A stretch of 30,620 nt of DNA from Lojkania enalia (Eukaryota > Ascomycota > Dothideomycetes > Pleosporales), in contig ML986685.1 of NCBI GenBank assembly GCA_010094045.1, positions 130,490 to 161,109 on the forward strand, written 5' to 3'. Below are positions 11,170 through 22,180 of this stretch, one piece after another (positions within the stretch are counted from its first letter, which is position 1; each line of letters begins with the position of its first letter). Position numbers and translations under genes: made by a program. The notes under the pieces are model-generated. The model saw nothing but the letters and a program-made list of their open reading frames with translations, was not told the DNA's origin and did no database searches.

Positions 11170-12290
11170 ATAGAAACAACTAGTTCTAGTAGATAAATAG
11201 ATAAGAAGCTTAAAGAAGACTTAAGATAGCTTTCTTAAAAGTCTTAAAAGAATATAAGAAATAGTTAATAGTAAATAAGGGATAGGACTTATAGAAATTA
11301 TCTAAAAACTCGAGTAAGTTAAAAGAGTACTACTAATAATATATTACTAATAACAAATTAAACTAGTACTACTTAATAAGTTTAATAGAACTAGGTCTAA
11401 GTTTAAAGGATTCCTAGCAGTAGTAAGAATCTATATTAATGCTAACCTCGATATTATTTAATATAAGAATGAGAAAGTACTATTTATAGGAGTATACTTA
11501 ATAAGTAAACTACTTAACTAGTTCTAGTCCTTTCTAATAGATTTTAAGAACTACGCGGAAGAGTACTAGAAGAATAAAACTAAGGTAATATTTATAAGTC
11601 TAGTATACTTCTAATAGAAATTTAAACTAGCGTTTAGAGATATCGACGAAGTATAGATAATAGAAGATAAACTCTACAACCTAGTTTAACTAGGATCTAT
11701 TACCTTATATATATTAAGCTTTTAACAGCTCTTAAATAAAATTATATAGAATAACTATAGTATAATAGTAAAGTTTTATAGAGGATTAAAAATAGAAATA
11801 AGAATAGTAATAATATATATAGAGTAACCGCGGGATCTAGCATTATACTTCTAACTAGTAAAGAGAATTAATAATAAACTATACTAGTTTAAAAATAAGG
11901 AAAGATAAGTATACTACTAAAGAATATACTTCTTAGTAAAAGCTGCTAACGCGGGCGGACCTATAATCCTAAGTACTACTAGAGAAAAGAAGCCTAAGTT
12001 ATAGGCGACTTAGGAAAAGAAGACTTAGAAAAAGAAGACTTAGAAAAAAGATATTAAGTATTATAATTGTTAAAAACTAGAATATATAGTAAAGAAATAT
12101 TAAAGTAAAAAGAAAGAAAGAAAAAACCGGCCTATAGAAGATAAACCGCAGGAAGTAGGTAAAGAAAAACTAGCCGTAACTATAGAATATAGAACCTTAT
12201 ATTAGTTCTTCTATAATAAAGATAAGTGTTAAATCTACTAATAATTTAAAGAAGCTATAGAGTATTAGCTTTAAAAAAAAATATAACTTA
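11170..12290 (+). pseudogene. gag: gag remnant of element 2
   Basis: One plus-strand phase (codons starting at positions with remainder 2 on division by 3) keeps gag-like sequence from about 11170 to 12290. It has a helical capsid-like part, then a Lys-rich stretch and a relic zinc knuckle at about 12050-12100. There Y-x2-C-x4-Y-x4-Y replaces C-x2-C-x4-H-x4-C, exactly as RIP would change it. A further block at about 12190-12280, around K-D-K-C-Q-I-Y, resembles the Cys-containing segment that ends many fungal Gypsy gag proteins. Right after it is a run of nine A (12273-12281). Pol continues in the -1 phase. The region 10977-11169 is untranslated leader with nothing recognisable. The start codon is not determinable. 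Confidence 0.68.
12273..12281 (+). other. Candidate -1 frameshift slippery site (A9) between gag and pol
   Basis: Nine consecutive A bases. In the gag phase the codons AAA AAA occupy 12275-12280, so 12274-12280 reads A AAA AAA, a permissible -1 slippery heptamer. Gag motifs lie upstream in one phase and pol motifs downstream in the -1 phase. RIP could have created some of these A bases from G, so the ancestral sequence is uncertain. Confidence 0.35.
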
Positions 12291-15200
12291 CAGTAACGCA
12301 GTAATATATAAAATAGTAGCTAGAAGAAGTTTAGGAAATATTAGACGAGGATAAAGAAATAAATACTCTATTATAAATAGAAGAAGCTACTATTAGAGTA
12401 CTAATACTTAAACTAGTACTTAAAGTATATTCTATATACTAATAAGGAATAATCGAGTATAAATAGAGAACCCCGGCTCTTATAGCTACCTTATAAGAAG
12501 AACTACCTATAAGATTCTATAATAAAATAGACTAGGATAAGATATTATCGACGTTTACGAAGAATGGTAAAATACCTATCCTAGAGAAATCCGCTTCTTA
12601 TATTTCTAAAAATAGATAGAAACTATAAAAGTAGTAGAAGAATATTTTAAAATAATAGACTGGGATAAGGCTGTATATATAGTATAGAAAGTAGTAGCCT
12701 TCTTATAAAGTAAAATACTAGTAAAATACTAGGTACTAAAGGTATCGTAATATAAATAAAAATAGAATTATTAGGTTAGAAAAGATAATAACCTCTATAT
12801 AAACTAATACTATCTAGTATATTTTAAAATAGTATAGATATTATATATCGAACGATAATATAAAACTTACTAAGAAAGAAAGAAAAATATAAGTATATAG
12901 CTAAGACAATTAAATAAAGACAAAGTACTAGGAAACCCTATAAAGTAAGAAGCTATAATAAAATAGGAAGTTACTAAATAAACCTAAGACTATATAGTAT
13001 TTAAATTTAAACCTCTACTACCTAAAGTATATATTAGAGGAAAGCTATAGTATAAATATTTAGAACGGAAATATCTAAAATATATATCTATAAAAGAAGT
13101 AATAGCCTACTAGTTTAAGATAATTTAACTATATAGGAATATAAGAGAATACTACCTTATAATATCTAGATAGTACTATAGCTATAAAGTATATATATTT
13201 ATTAACAGTAGAGTAATAAAGAATTTTATAGCTAGTAATTATATTACTAGAAAAGAAATACTTATAATATAACTAGAATAACCTTATATAATTTAAACTA
13301 TAGAAGGGAAAAATTTCTAGAAGAAAGTTATATATACTATAAAACTAGGAGAGTTCAAAATTCTAGAAACAACCTAATAAGAACAAATATTTTAAATTAT
13401 AGAGATTACTAACTATAATATTATCCTAGGAATCTTATAGTTAAGAAAAGAAAACCTTTAGATAAATTGGTAAATAGGACGAATTACCCTTAAAAACTCG
13501 GGCTAACTAATTAAGGAACAACTCGCTATAATAGTAAAAAAAGTAGTAAAAGAATTATTTCTAATAGGAAATATATTATATAGTATATCTAAAGAATACT
13601 AATATTTAATAAAATAACTCTAAAAACTACTATAATATCTACCTAAATATAGAGAATATAATTATAAAATTAAATTATAACTAGGAAAAGAACCTAGATA
13701 TAGGCTAATATATAGCCTAATACTAAGGGAAATAGAGGCTCTAGAATAATATATAGACGAATACCTAAAGAAAGGAATAATTAGAGAATTAAACTTACTA
13801 GTAGTATACCTTATACTCTTTATAGATAAGAAAGGAATAACTAACCTATAAATATATATTAATTATTATACCCTTAATAATATTATAATTAAAGATTAAT
13901 ATCCTCTACTACTTATTTATAATTTAAGAAACTAATTAAAAGAAGCTACTATCTTTATAAAATTAGACATCTAGAACGTATACTATTAAATCCGTATTAA
14001 AGAAGGAGATAAATAGAAAATAGTATTTAGAATAAAAAAGAAACTCTTTAAATATCTAATTATACTATTTAAACTTACTAATATACTAGCTACCTTCTAA
14101 AAATAAATTAATAAGGTATTAAGACCCTATTTTAGATAATTCTATATAGTATATTTAGACGATATTTTTATGTATTTAAAAATAAAACAGAAATATAAGA
14201 AATATATTAAATAAGTACTACGCGTATTATAAGTAGTAAAACTATATCTTAAAGTAAGGAAATATAAATTCTATACTACGAGAATAGACTACTTAGGATT
14301 TATTATCAAACTAGGACAACTATAAATAGACCTAAATAAATTAGTAGTAATTAGAGACTAGCTAACCTTAAAGTTAATTAAAAATGTCTATTCCTTTATA
14401 GGATTTTATAACTTCTATTAAACTTTTATTAACAATTAGAGTAATATAACTACACCCCTAACTTAACTATTAAAGAAAAATATTACCTTTATATAGGGAA
14501 ATAAATAAGAAAAAGCCTTCTAAGAAGTTAAGAAATAATTTTAGTAAGAACTAGTACTAAAACTCTACAACCTAGAAAAGAAAGCTTTTATAGAAACTAA
14601 CGTATTAGAAATAAGAATAGCTGGAATCCTTATATAAATTTATAATAGAAAATAATATCTAGTAGTATACTATTTATAAAAACTTATACTAGTAGAGATA
14701 AATTATAATATATATAACTAAGAACTTCTAGCTATTATAGTATACTTTAAAGAATGGTGTATATACCTATAAGAAATAAAATAGTAAACTAAAGTCTATT
14801 ACAATTATAAAAACCTTACTACCTTCCTTACTATTAAAACTCTTACTCCTAGATAGGTTAGATAGTTATAAGAACTAGCTATATTTAACTTTAAAATTAT
14901 CTATATTAGTAGAAGATAAAACTAATAAGTAGACATATTAAGTAGACTACTAGAATATAAGTAAGAAAAAGGAACTATAGCTATACTACTAAGAAGATAA
15001 TAAGATAGAAGTATAGTATATAATTACTTAAGGCTTATAGCAACGACTATTATTAAAGAAGTAAACTAGATAACTCTAATTAAATTAGTAACAAACGGAA
15101 TACCCGAAGAACTCTAAGAATAAGAACTAAAATAGATAAATAGGCTATTATATATCTATAATTAAATCTATATACTAGCTAAGATTAGAAAAGAATTTAT

Positions 15201-16500
15201 TAAACAATTTTATAAAGCTTCTACCTACGGATACTAAAGAACCAAAAAAATGCTAGAACGAATTCTTAGGGGATTCTACTTTCCTAAAGTAAGAGAATAG
15301 GTAAAGAATATACTATAAGAATATATAGACTATTAATAGAATAAACCTAATAGATATATACCTTATAAACTATTATAAAACCTAGAAATACTAACTGGAC
15401 TATAGATAGAAGTTACTATAAACTTTATCGTTAAACTACTAAAGTTAAAAGACTACCTAAAGGAAGAAGTATATAACTCTATTATAATAATTATAGATAG
15501 ACTTATAAAATACACCTACTTTATCCCCTATAATAAAGTATTATTAGTAGAATAAGTCGTAAACATCTTTCTAAAATAGATTGTAGTATAGTATAGAATA
15601 CTTTAGAAGATAATTATAAACTAAGATACTAAGTTTACTTTAAAGTTTTAGCAAATAATTATAAACTTACTAGAAATTAAATATAAAATATCTACAGCAT
15701 TTTACCTATAGATAGATAGGTAGATAGAATAAATAAACTAAATAGTAGAGTAATACCTATAGTACTATCTTAACTATAAATAAAATAATTAAGTAATTCT
15801 ACTACTAATAGTATAACTCGCGTATAATAGTACTATATATAGTATAACTAGAGTATTACTATTTATAGTAAACTATAGGTATAAACTAAAAATATACAAT
15901 ACTCTAATTAAAGTAGTATTATAAGCACCCTAAATATAAGAATAAGTTAAGACTATTTAATAAATATAAGACTTACTAAAAAAAGACCTCTAGTTCTTAT
16001 AATATACTATAAAGAAATATTATAATAAGAAATATAAACAACTACCTTACTTTAAAAAGAGAGAAAAAGTTTAGCTATTAAAACAGAACATTTAAAGTAA
16101 ACAACTAAGTAGTAAACTAAACTATATTAAAATTAGACTATATGAAATTGAGGAATAAATATTACCCGTAAACTATTAACTTAAATTACCTACAATTATA
16201 AAAATCCACCTAACCTTCTATATTATATTTATAGAAAAGGTACTTTAAGATGCTGAACTAGTAGCATATAATATAAACGCGTATAGAGAAGACTAAGAAT
16301 AGAAAGTTGAGAAAATAATAAGATATAAAATATAAAATAGTAAATAATACTATCTAATAAAATAGTTAGAAATAGATAAACACGGGAACCTATAGAATAA
16401 TATCTAGAAGTTAGAAGAAAACCTTAACCCTATAGTATTATAGGTATATTATAAAATCCAAATTTATAAAGAAAACCTAGAGATAAGATAGTAGGATTAA
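12290..16500 (+). pseudogene. pol: pol remnant of element 2 (PR-RT-RNaseH-IN-chromodomain)
   Basis: All landmarks share one plus-strand phase. The protease site at about 13195-13225 reads F-I-N-S-R with the catalytic Asp changed to Asn. RT runs about 13680-14250, with L-D-I at 13963-13971 and an intact YLDDI at about 14152-14166. RNase H (about 14550-14830) has E-T-N for ETD. The integrase zinc region is at about 15180-15340. The integrase core (15350-15800) has N-Q-D-T-K-F-T for the TDRDTKF block and a damaged HPQTDGQTE block near 15700-15725. The chromodomain at about 16300-16470 contains V-E-K-I-I-R-Y-K. Stops are TAG/TAA only and every 10-30 codons. The pol frame may run on as a Pro-rich tail to about 16650, but an antisense ORF is at least as likely there. 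Confidence 0.9.
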
Positions 16501-16822
16501 ATAATATTAGCTGCGTTATAGGAGGCGACTCTACCTTAAGAAGAAGACCCGCTTTATAATCCGCCTCCTTTTCCTCCTTAAACTACTCCTACGCATGTTT
16601 ATAACCCTCTATCTACCTATACTTTACTTATTTATAAATCTTTTAAAGATACTAAATCTTTATATAAGCTACTACTACCTTATTAAAAAGTTACTTTAAC
16701 TCCTCCTAGGCTAGACGGATTTCCTCTTCTAGCTTTACAACTTTAGTATCCTACTTCGCTACTAGGAAGAATTAGAAATAAACTAGTACTATAGGACTAT
16801 AATATATAAGTAATCTAAGCAT
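16500..16822 (-). pseudogene. Antisense coiled-coil ORF downstream of pol in element 2
   Basis: Opposite to pol, an ATG at 16822-16820 opens a minus-strand phase of about 100 codons broken only by TAG/TAA. Its middle is rich in Glu, Lys, Arg and Leu with heptad spacing, for example L-E-E-E-I-R-L-A and E-E-L-K, then F-K-E-E-K-E-A-D toward the end: a coiled-coil profile. From memory, fungal genomes hold many short coiled-coil proteins of this type close to Gypsy 3' ends, and antisense ORFs beyond pol are known in some LTR elements. The alternative is a Pro-rich C-terminal extension of Pol on the plus strand, which has a similar number of stops. The function of such proteins is unknown. Confidence 0.5.
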
Positions 16823-17090
16823 TGCAATCCGTATTATATAATAAACATATACTAGTATAAAAGTATTCTAAATAATATAATTTTTTAGGTGTCTCCTTCT
16901 TATCTACCTTATAAGTTAACCCTTTACAGGAATACTAGGAATAAGGTATAATCGCTTCACCTAAATAGTCTATATAATTAGTATAAGAGTATCTACTAAG
17001 AGTTAAATAATAAAGGGGAAGTATTAGAAATATATATAGTCTTAACAAGAATAGTATACTAACTCTACTATATACTAGTTTAGAATAGGA

Positions 17091-17111
17091 AAACTCTTAG
17101 GCTAAGAGTTT
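17091..17111. repeat. Perfect 10-bp-arm hairpin beside the polypurine tract
   Basis: Arms AAACTCTTAG (17091-17100) and CTAAGAGTTT (17102-17111) around a single G. It ends immediately before the polypurine tract of element 2. Perfect arms are notable in such heavily mutated DNA. The segment 16823-17090 between the antisense ORF and this hairpin shows nothing else I recognise. Confidence 0.6.
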
Positions 17112-17123
17112 AGAGGGGGAAGG
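17112..17123 (+). other. Polypurine tract of element 2
   Basis: AGAGGGGGAAGG lies directly before the right LTR and matches the purine-only primer from which Ty3/Gypsy elements start plus-strand DNA synthesis. It is the longest G-rich purine run in the element, and its position fixes the start of the 3' LTR at 17124. Confidence 0.7.
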
Positions 17124-17462
17124 TAGTATTATAGATATTCTTATAGAAACCTCTATACTAGACCTAATTAAGATCTAAAATTCTATATAGCTAGAAGAAC
17201 AAGACTAATATAAGGTATATAATATACTCAGTTACTTAGTTAACTAAGTAACTAAGTAAGAAGAAATAATAAGAGAACTAAATTATATTTAACGACTTTA
17301 TAACTCTAATTTTTATAGCTCTTTAAAGTTAACTTAAATATCCTTTATATACTCTACTTATATACTTCTATTATAAGCCTATAAGAATAATATATCTTAT
17401 AGTATATAATTATTTTTAGTTATTACCCCGCCCTATATAGGCTAATTAGAAGAGCTATTATA
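17124..17462 (+). repeat. 3' LTR of element 2
   Basis: Begins after the polypurine tract with TAGTATTATAG (probably TG originally) and ends ...GAGCTATTATA, the counterpart of the left LTR end at 10976. It is 339 bp with one copy of the palindromic block that is doubled in the left LTR. The helicase C-terminal relic follows at once. Confidence 0.8.
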
Positions 17463-20400
17463 TATATTCTACTATATAAAGAGTATAATTCGAATACTAA
17501 CTACTATTATATTACTAAAATACTCTCTCTAAACTTATTAAAAGTATCTCTTTTCTAACTATTCTATATACACCTTTTAATCCCTACTAAGTTCTCTTAA
17601 GTAGCTATACTATCGGATTATCTAAGCTCCCTCTTTAACTTCTACTACCGCCTAAACTAGTAGTACTATTATATTTAGCTACTAATATTAATTGTTTATA
17701 TCTAATCTAGTTATATAGTACTTTTAACTAACCTAGTATTACTAGTAGTTATAACTCCCTCCTCTATCGCGTATTCTTATCCGAAATCTATCTAGCTTAA
17801 CTTTATTTATCCTAGACTATACTATATATTATATTATCTTATACCTCTACTATTCCTCTATTTCTATTTCTTCTATTATCTAGTATACCGCGCATCTTTT
17901 ATATAGCTTTTCTAGTATCTTCTAAACCTACTACTACGCTAAGTTTACTTTATACTATCTATTCTACTACTTACTAATACTCTCTCTATATTAGTCGCAT
18001 CTAGCTGACTTAATATTATTATAGTTTACCTACTTCCTATTAAAATAGCTGTTTATTAGCTCTTACTAACACCTACTATCTATAATAAACCTCCCTATCA
18101 TCTATACATCCAGCTTCTCCCCTTTTTATTCTATTCTTTACTCTACCTTACCCTCCTCTATAAGAATTACTAAATCTACCCGCTCGCCTATTTATCTACT
18201 ATATTTACTCTCTTAAATAAAGTTAATTATACTTTATAGTATTCTTATATATAGTATAAATATAATTTCTAGAAAATCTACCTCTATATCTAATACTAAC
18301 GTAGCTATTATAAACCTACCTTCTTTAAGCTATTCTTTTAACTACTTAACTCGCTCTATATCTCTAGTATAATAGTATCTACTATCTAGTACTTTAGCTA
18401 TTACTTTATATTACGCTTTACTATAGTAGTATACTACTTCTTTCTCCCTTTATTCTTTAAGCTGCTACACCTACTGCTGATATATTACTAATACTATCTT
18501 CTATACCTACTCCTACTTATATTATAATACTAAATATTATATATTTAACTATATTATACTTGCTTAGATATATATTATATATTAAACTAGTATACTCTCT
18601 CTTAGCTTAGCCTCTTATACCGGTAGTAGTATTACTATAAGTAATACTACTAGGTATAGTAGTAGCTGTAAATTCTTTAGTTTTACTAGCTTTAGCTACT
18701 AGTCGCTTAATATAAAAATAAGATAATACTTATCTACTATAATCTACTATAATAGCCTTTTACTATTAAGTATCCCTACGTAGCTAATAAAATTTCTATT
18801 ACTTATTATATTACCTACTACATCTGCGCTAACTACTATTACTACTACTAGATTATTCTTACTATACTTCTACTCTATATAGTTAATTCTACTCTCTCGA
18901 ATCTATTTAACTAAGTTCTTAATAAGCGCCTAGTACGGTACTACTACTACTATTACCCTATATTAATTTAAGTAAGCTGGTATAGTAAATAGTAAGCTCT
19001 TTCTTCTACTAGTTAGAAGTACTATAACAAGTAGTATTTACCTACCTAGTACTGTATATATTACTTACTCTTACTTAGTTAAGTAGAAGCTAACCTTTTC
19101 TTACTTAAGTACCTGCTGCATCACCTTTTAAAGTTCTTTCTCCCTTCTACTTTAAGCCCGTATTTTCTTTCCTTATACTATAAGCCCTTTACTATTATTA
19201 TTATACTGCTACTACTTTCTTACCCTAGTCTAGCCTTAACTACCTATCTACCTTACCTCTAGTATTTCTTTACCCCCGTTAAGCTCTAAGAAGTAATACT
19301 ATAATATACTAAGTAGCTAGAATACTTTAATTAAGTATATACTAAGATACTTAATAATATTAATTAATATACTATAGTTTCTAATCTCTATCTACATCGT
19401 CTATACGCTCTATAGTTTTAGTATACTTTTTCCCTTTTTATCTACTTTAGCTTCTTTAACTTCCCCTATCTCGTCCTAATATCCTTTACTAAACAACTCT
19501 CTAACTACTTCTCTACTAATACTAACAGCTATATATTAGTAGTCTAGTATATATAGTTTAATACTTACCTATTTACTAGTTTTACATTTAAGTACGCGTA
19601 TTAGTTAGTCTATCTTCTATAGTCTATATTAATCCGCCTATATATAGTTGCTAAAGCTGCTGCTAAGCACCTTAATATTTAGATACTTCTAAAACGGCTG
19701 TATATAAGTTAAATATACTACTATTACCTACTCTAGCCGCAGTAGTAGAAAGTATAATACTACCTTTAGCTTATCCTACTAGAATTGCGATTTGTAATAG
19801 TAGACTACTATTATAATCTACCTATCTACTATAAAGATATTATAGTCTTATAGTACTCTATTATAATACTATATTATTATAATTTCTAATCTTTATTTAA
19901 GCTGTCCTAAAGTTATATATATATTAACTATTAGTAGTTCTAAGAAGTAATCTACCTACTGTAAGTATTACTTTATCTACTACTTACTTTATAAGCTGTC
20001 TCTTAACTAGAGTTACTAACTAGCTTCTATCTACCTAGCCTAAGTAAGTATCTACTTAAGCCTATTATTAAGCCGATTATTATAATAATAGATAAAAGAT
20101 ATACCCTGCTATATAAATATAATATTATTAATAAGCTACTTTAGCTGGATAGTAAACTAGTCTTCAGCTCTAGCTGTCTAATACAGCTCCTACTAGAGTA
20201 TCTCCTCTACTTTAGCTACTATATCCTATACTATCTTATAGAACTAGCTAATATAGATTAGCCGGCTGTTAAGATAAAACGTTTTCTTATTCTTTAACTA
20301 GTAAGTATTATCTAAATTACTAGCTGTTAGTATAATAAACTTTTTATATGCTAGTAAACTAATTATCTTATTTATTAGACTAAATAATCTATTAGCTAGA

Positions 20401-22180
20401 AACTTCTACTATATAAGTAGAAAATACTCCTAGTTCTCGTCCGTCTACTTATCGCGCTCTACTACTAGAAGTAGCTTCTTTACACCTAGTATACGTATAT
20501 AGTATACTACGCTAGCTAGTATATATAAGTAGTTTTTTACTATATATAAGCGGTCTATTTTAGCGTTAATCTCTAGTATAGTAAGAAAATAGATAAGTTT
20601 ACTATTAAATAGCCGATCGCCTATTAATTAAAAAATAAATAATATAAGTATATCTAGTAGTACTCTAAGCTAAACGTTTTTACTATCTCTATCTAATATA
20701 ACCTATAGTACTATTACTAGTTTCTTCTACTTATTTTACTAATAAAATAGCTCACGCGCGTCTTTTATCTAATCTACTTTTTTCTTCCTATAGTACCTAT
20801 AATAGAGGCTGCTATTACTAGTATTATTACTATTAGTACTACTTTTAACTCTACTAGACCTAGAACTCGCGCTATTATCTAATACTATACTATTATTATT
20901 ACTATTATTACTGTTACTACTATAGTTAAACTATATAGCCTAAGCTTCTTTATTAGCGATAATATAGAGAAAGTAGTAGATAAACTTAATAATATAGCTA
21001 GTATATATTATTTAACTTTTAGAGTTCTATAGTTGAGCGAGTAGACGCTTATCTACTTTATATTACTAAGTACTTTTAAACTACTATCTCATCTCTTATA
21101 TAAGCGATAATAACCCTCTAATACTCTACTTAACTAATAGTTTAACTAGTTTTACTACCCACTAAAGTTTTACCTTACTTTAGTTAGGTAGCTAGATCTA
21201 ATATATAAGATACACTCGATTCTACTTTACTAGATACTCTAGCTACCCTATCTGCTTAAACTACCCAGTTTTATTAGTCTTTACTACCTCCGCATTTATA
21301 ACCTATATCTTCTCTTCTTCCTTCTACTTTATAAGCTTAAACCTAGCTAACTAATTATATATAATATTAGCCTCTATATAGAGAATAGCTAGCTTATAGT
21401 TATAGCTGCTTATATTAACAATAAAATATTACTGCAGCCCTCTAGCCTAAAAGAATATCTATATCTTAACCTTCTAATAGAGTCTACTTTTATTACTAAT
21501 CTATATCTACTTATACTTCTTCTTTAGATATATATATAGCGCGTTAATATTAGTAGTAATATAGTATTTAGATTACTTATACTAGAACCTATTTAGTAGC
21601 TTTTCTAATTCTAGTATCGGTTGCCCGAATAGTATAGGCAGCTGGATATCTTTTACTAGTCTAATTAGCTACTAATAAGTATATTTAATAATTACCCTCT
21701 TCTACTCTATTATTATACTATAATAGTGCTGTAGATATATATTAATATTTAATATAGTAGTTGTATATTTCTTATATATTAGAACGCAGTGCTTAGATAG
21801 ATAGTAGAGATAGTTCTTAATATTCTCTAGTAATAGTACTATTCTATTTACTTATATATAGGTCTTCCTACTATAGATATAGTATTACGCCCTCGGTTCG
21901 AGTATCTATATATTCTAGTAGAACTGTATTCTTCCAGCCTTATTATAGCCCTATACTAGTACGGGTGTGATAATATAGTATTATAAGTAGAATAAATAGA
22001 CTCTACTAAATAGTTTTTATATATAAAGTATTACGGTTAAAGTACTAGTTGTAAATAAATTGGGGGGGTAATAGTTAGACGAATCGCCCCCTTTTAACAA
22101 CCTATTTTAGGTATAGCGCTATAGTACTATACCTAATCTATTATAAATCGGGCCTGATTCGTCGCTTTATATTAGATAGG
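17463..22180 (-). pseudogene. OrsD-like + RecQ helicase gene (telomere-linked helicase type), longest copy
   Basis: Minus strand, about 4.3 kb in one phase: N-terminal half at about 21830-19800 (as in copy 1), then a RecQ-like superfamily 2 helicase. Motif I (about 18990-19020) reads T-S-R-R-K-S-L-L-F for TGGGKS. Motif Ia (about 18920-18960) has I-V-V-V-V-P-Y-Q-A-L. Motif II (about 18730-18750) reads V-D-K-Y-Y for DECH. Motif V begins near 18275. Motif VI (about 18180-18215) has Q-E-S-K-Y-S-R-Q-I-G-E-R, from a QESGRGGRAGER-type block. A C-terminal region continues to 17463, where the LTR of element 2 starts. No intron is needed. The family is known for chromosome-end helicases related in role to yeast Y' genes. 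Motif residues are lost, so it is dead; whether the C-terminus is complete is unclear. Confidence 0.8.

Larger units (their letters stand above)
10627..17462 (+). mobile_element. Ty3/Gypsy chromovirus, element 2 (heavily RIP-degraded)
   Basis: A plus-strand LTR retrotransposon with LTR-gag-pol-LTR order, about 6.8 kb. Pol carries protease, RT (YLDDI intact), RNase H, integrase and chromodomain, in the same order as element 1 but with clearly different sequence. It is more AT-rich than element 1 and CpA is nearly gone. The LTRs are alike but not identical (a 34-bp duplication in the left one), and the left LTR lacks the first ~20 bp of the right one. No target-site duplication can be matched: the left flank is the end of a helicase N-terminal copy and the right flank is the C-terminal part of another. 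The left edge therefore looks like a rearrangement joint rather than a clean insertion. Confidence 0.9.

Noticed and set aside
12709..12730. 11-bp tandem duplication (AGTAAAATACT twice) as the cause of the gag-pol phase change
   Set aside because: The pol phase can be followed upstream of it to at least 12541 and probably 12430, so the shift occurs earlier; the repeat lies within one continuous phase.
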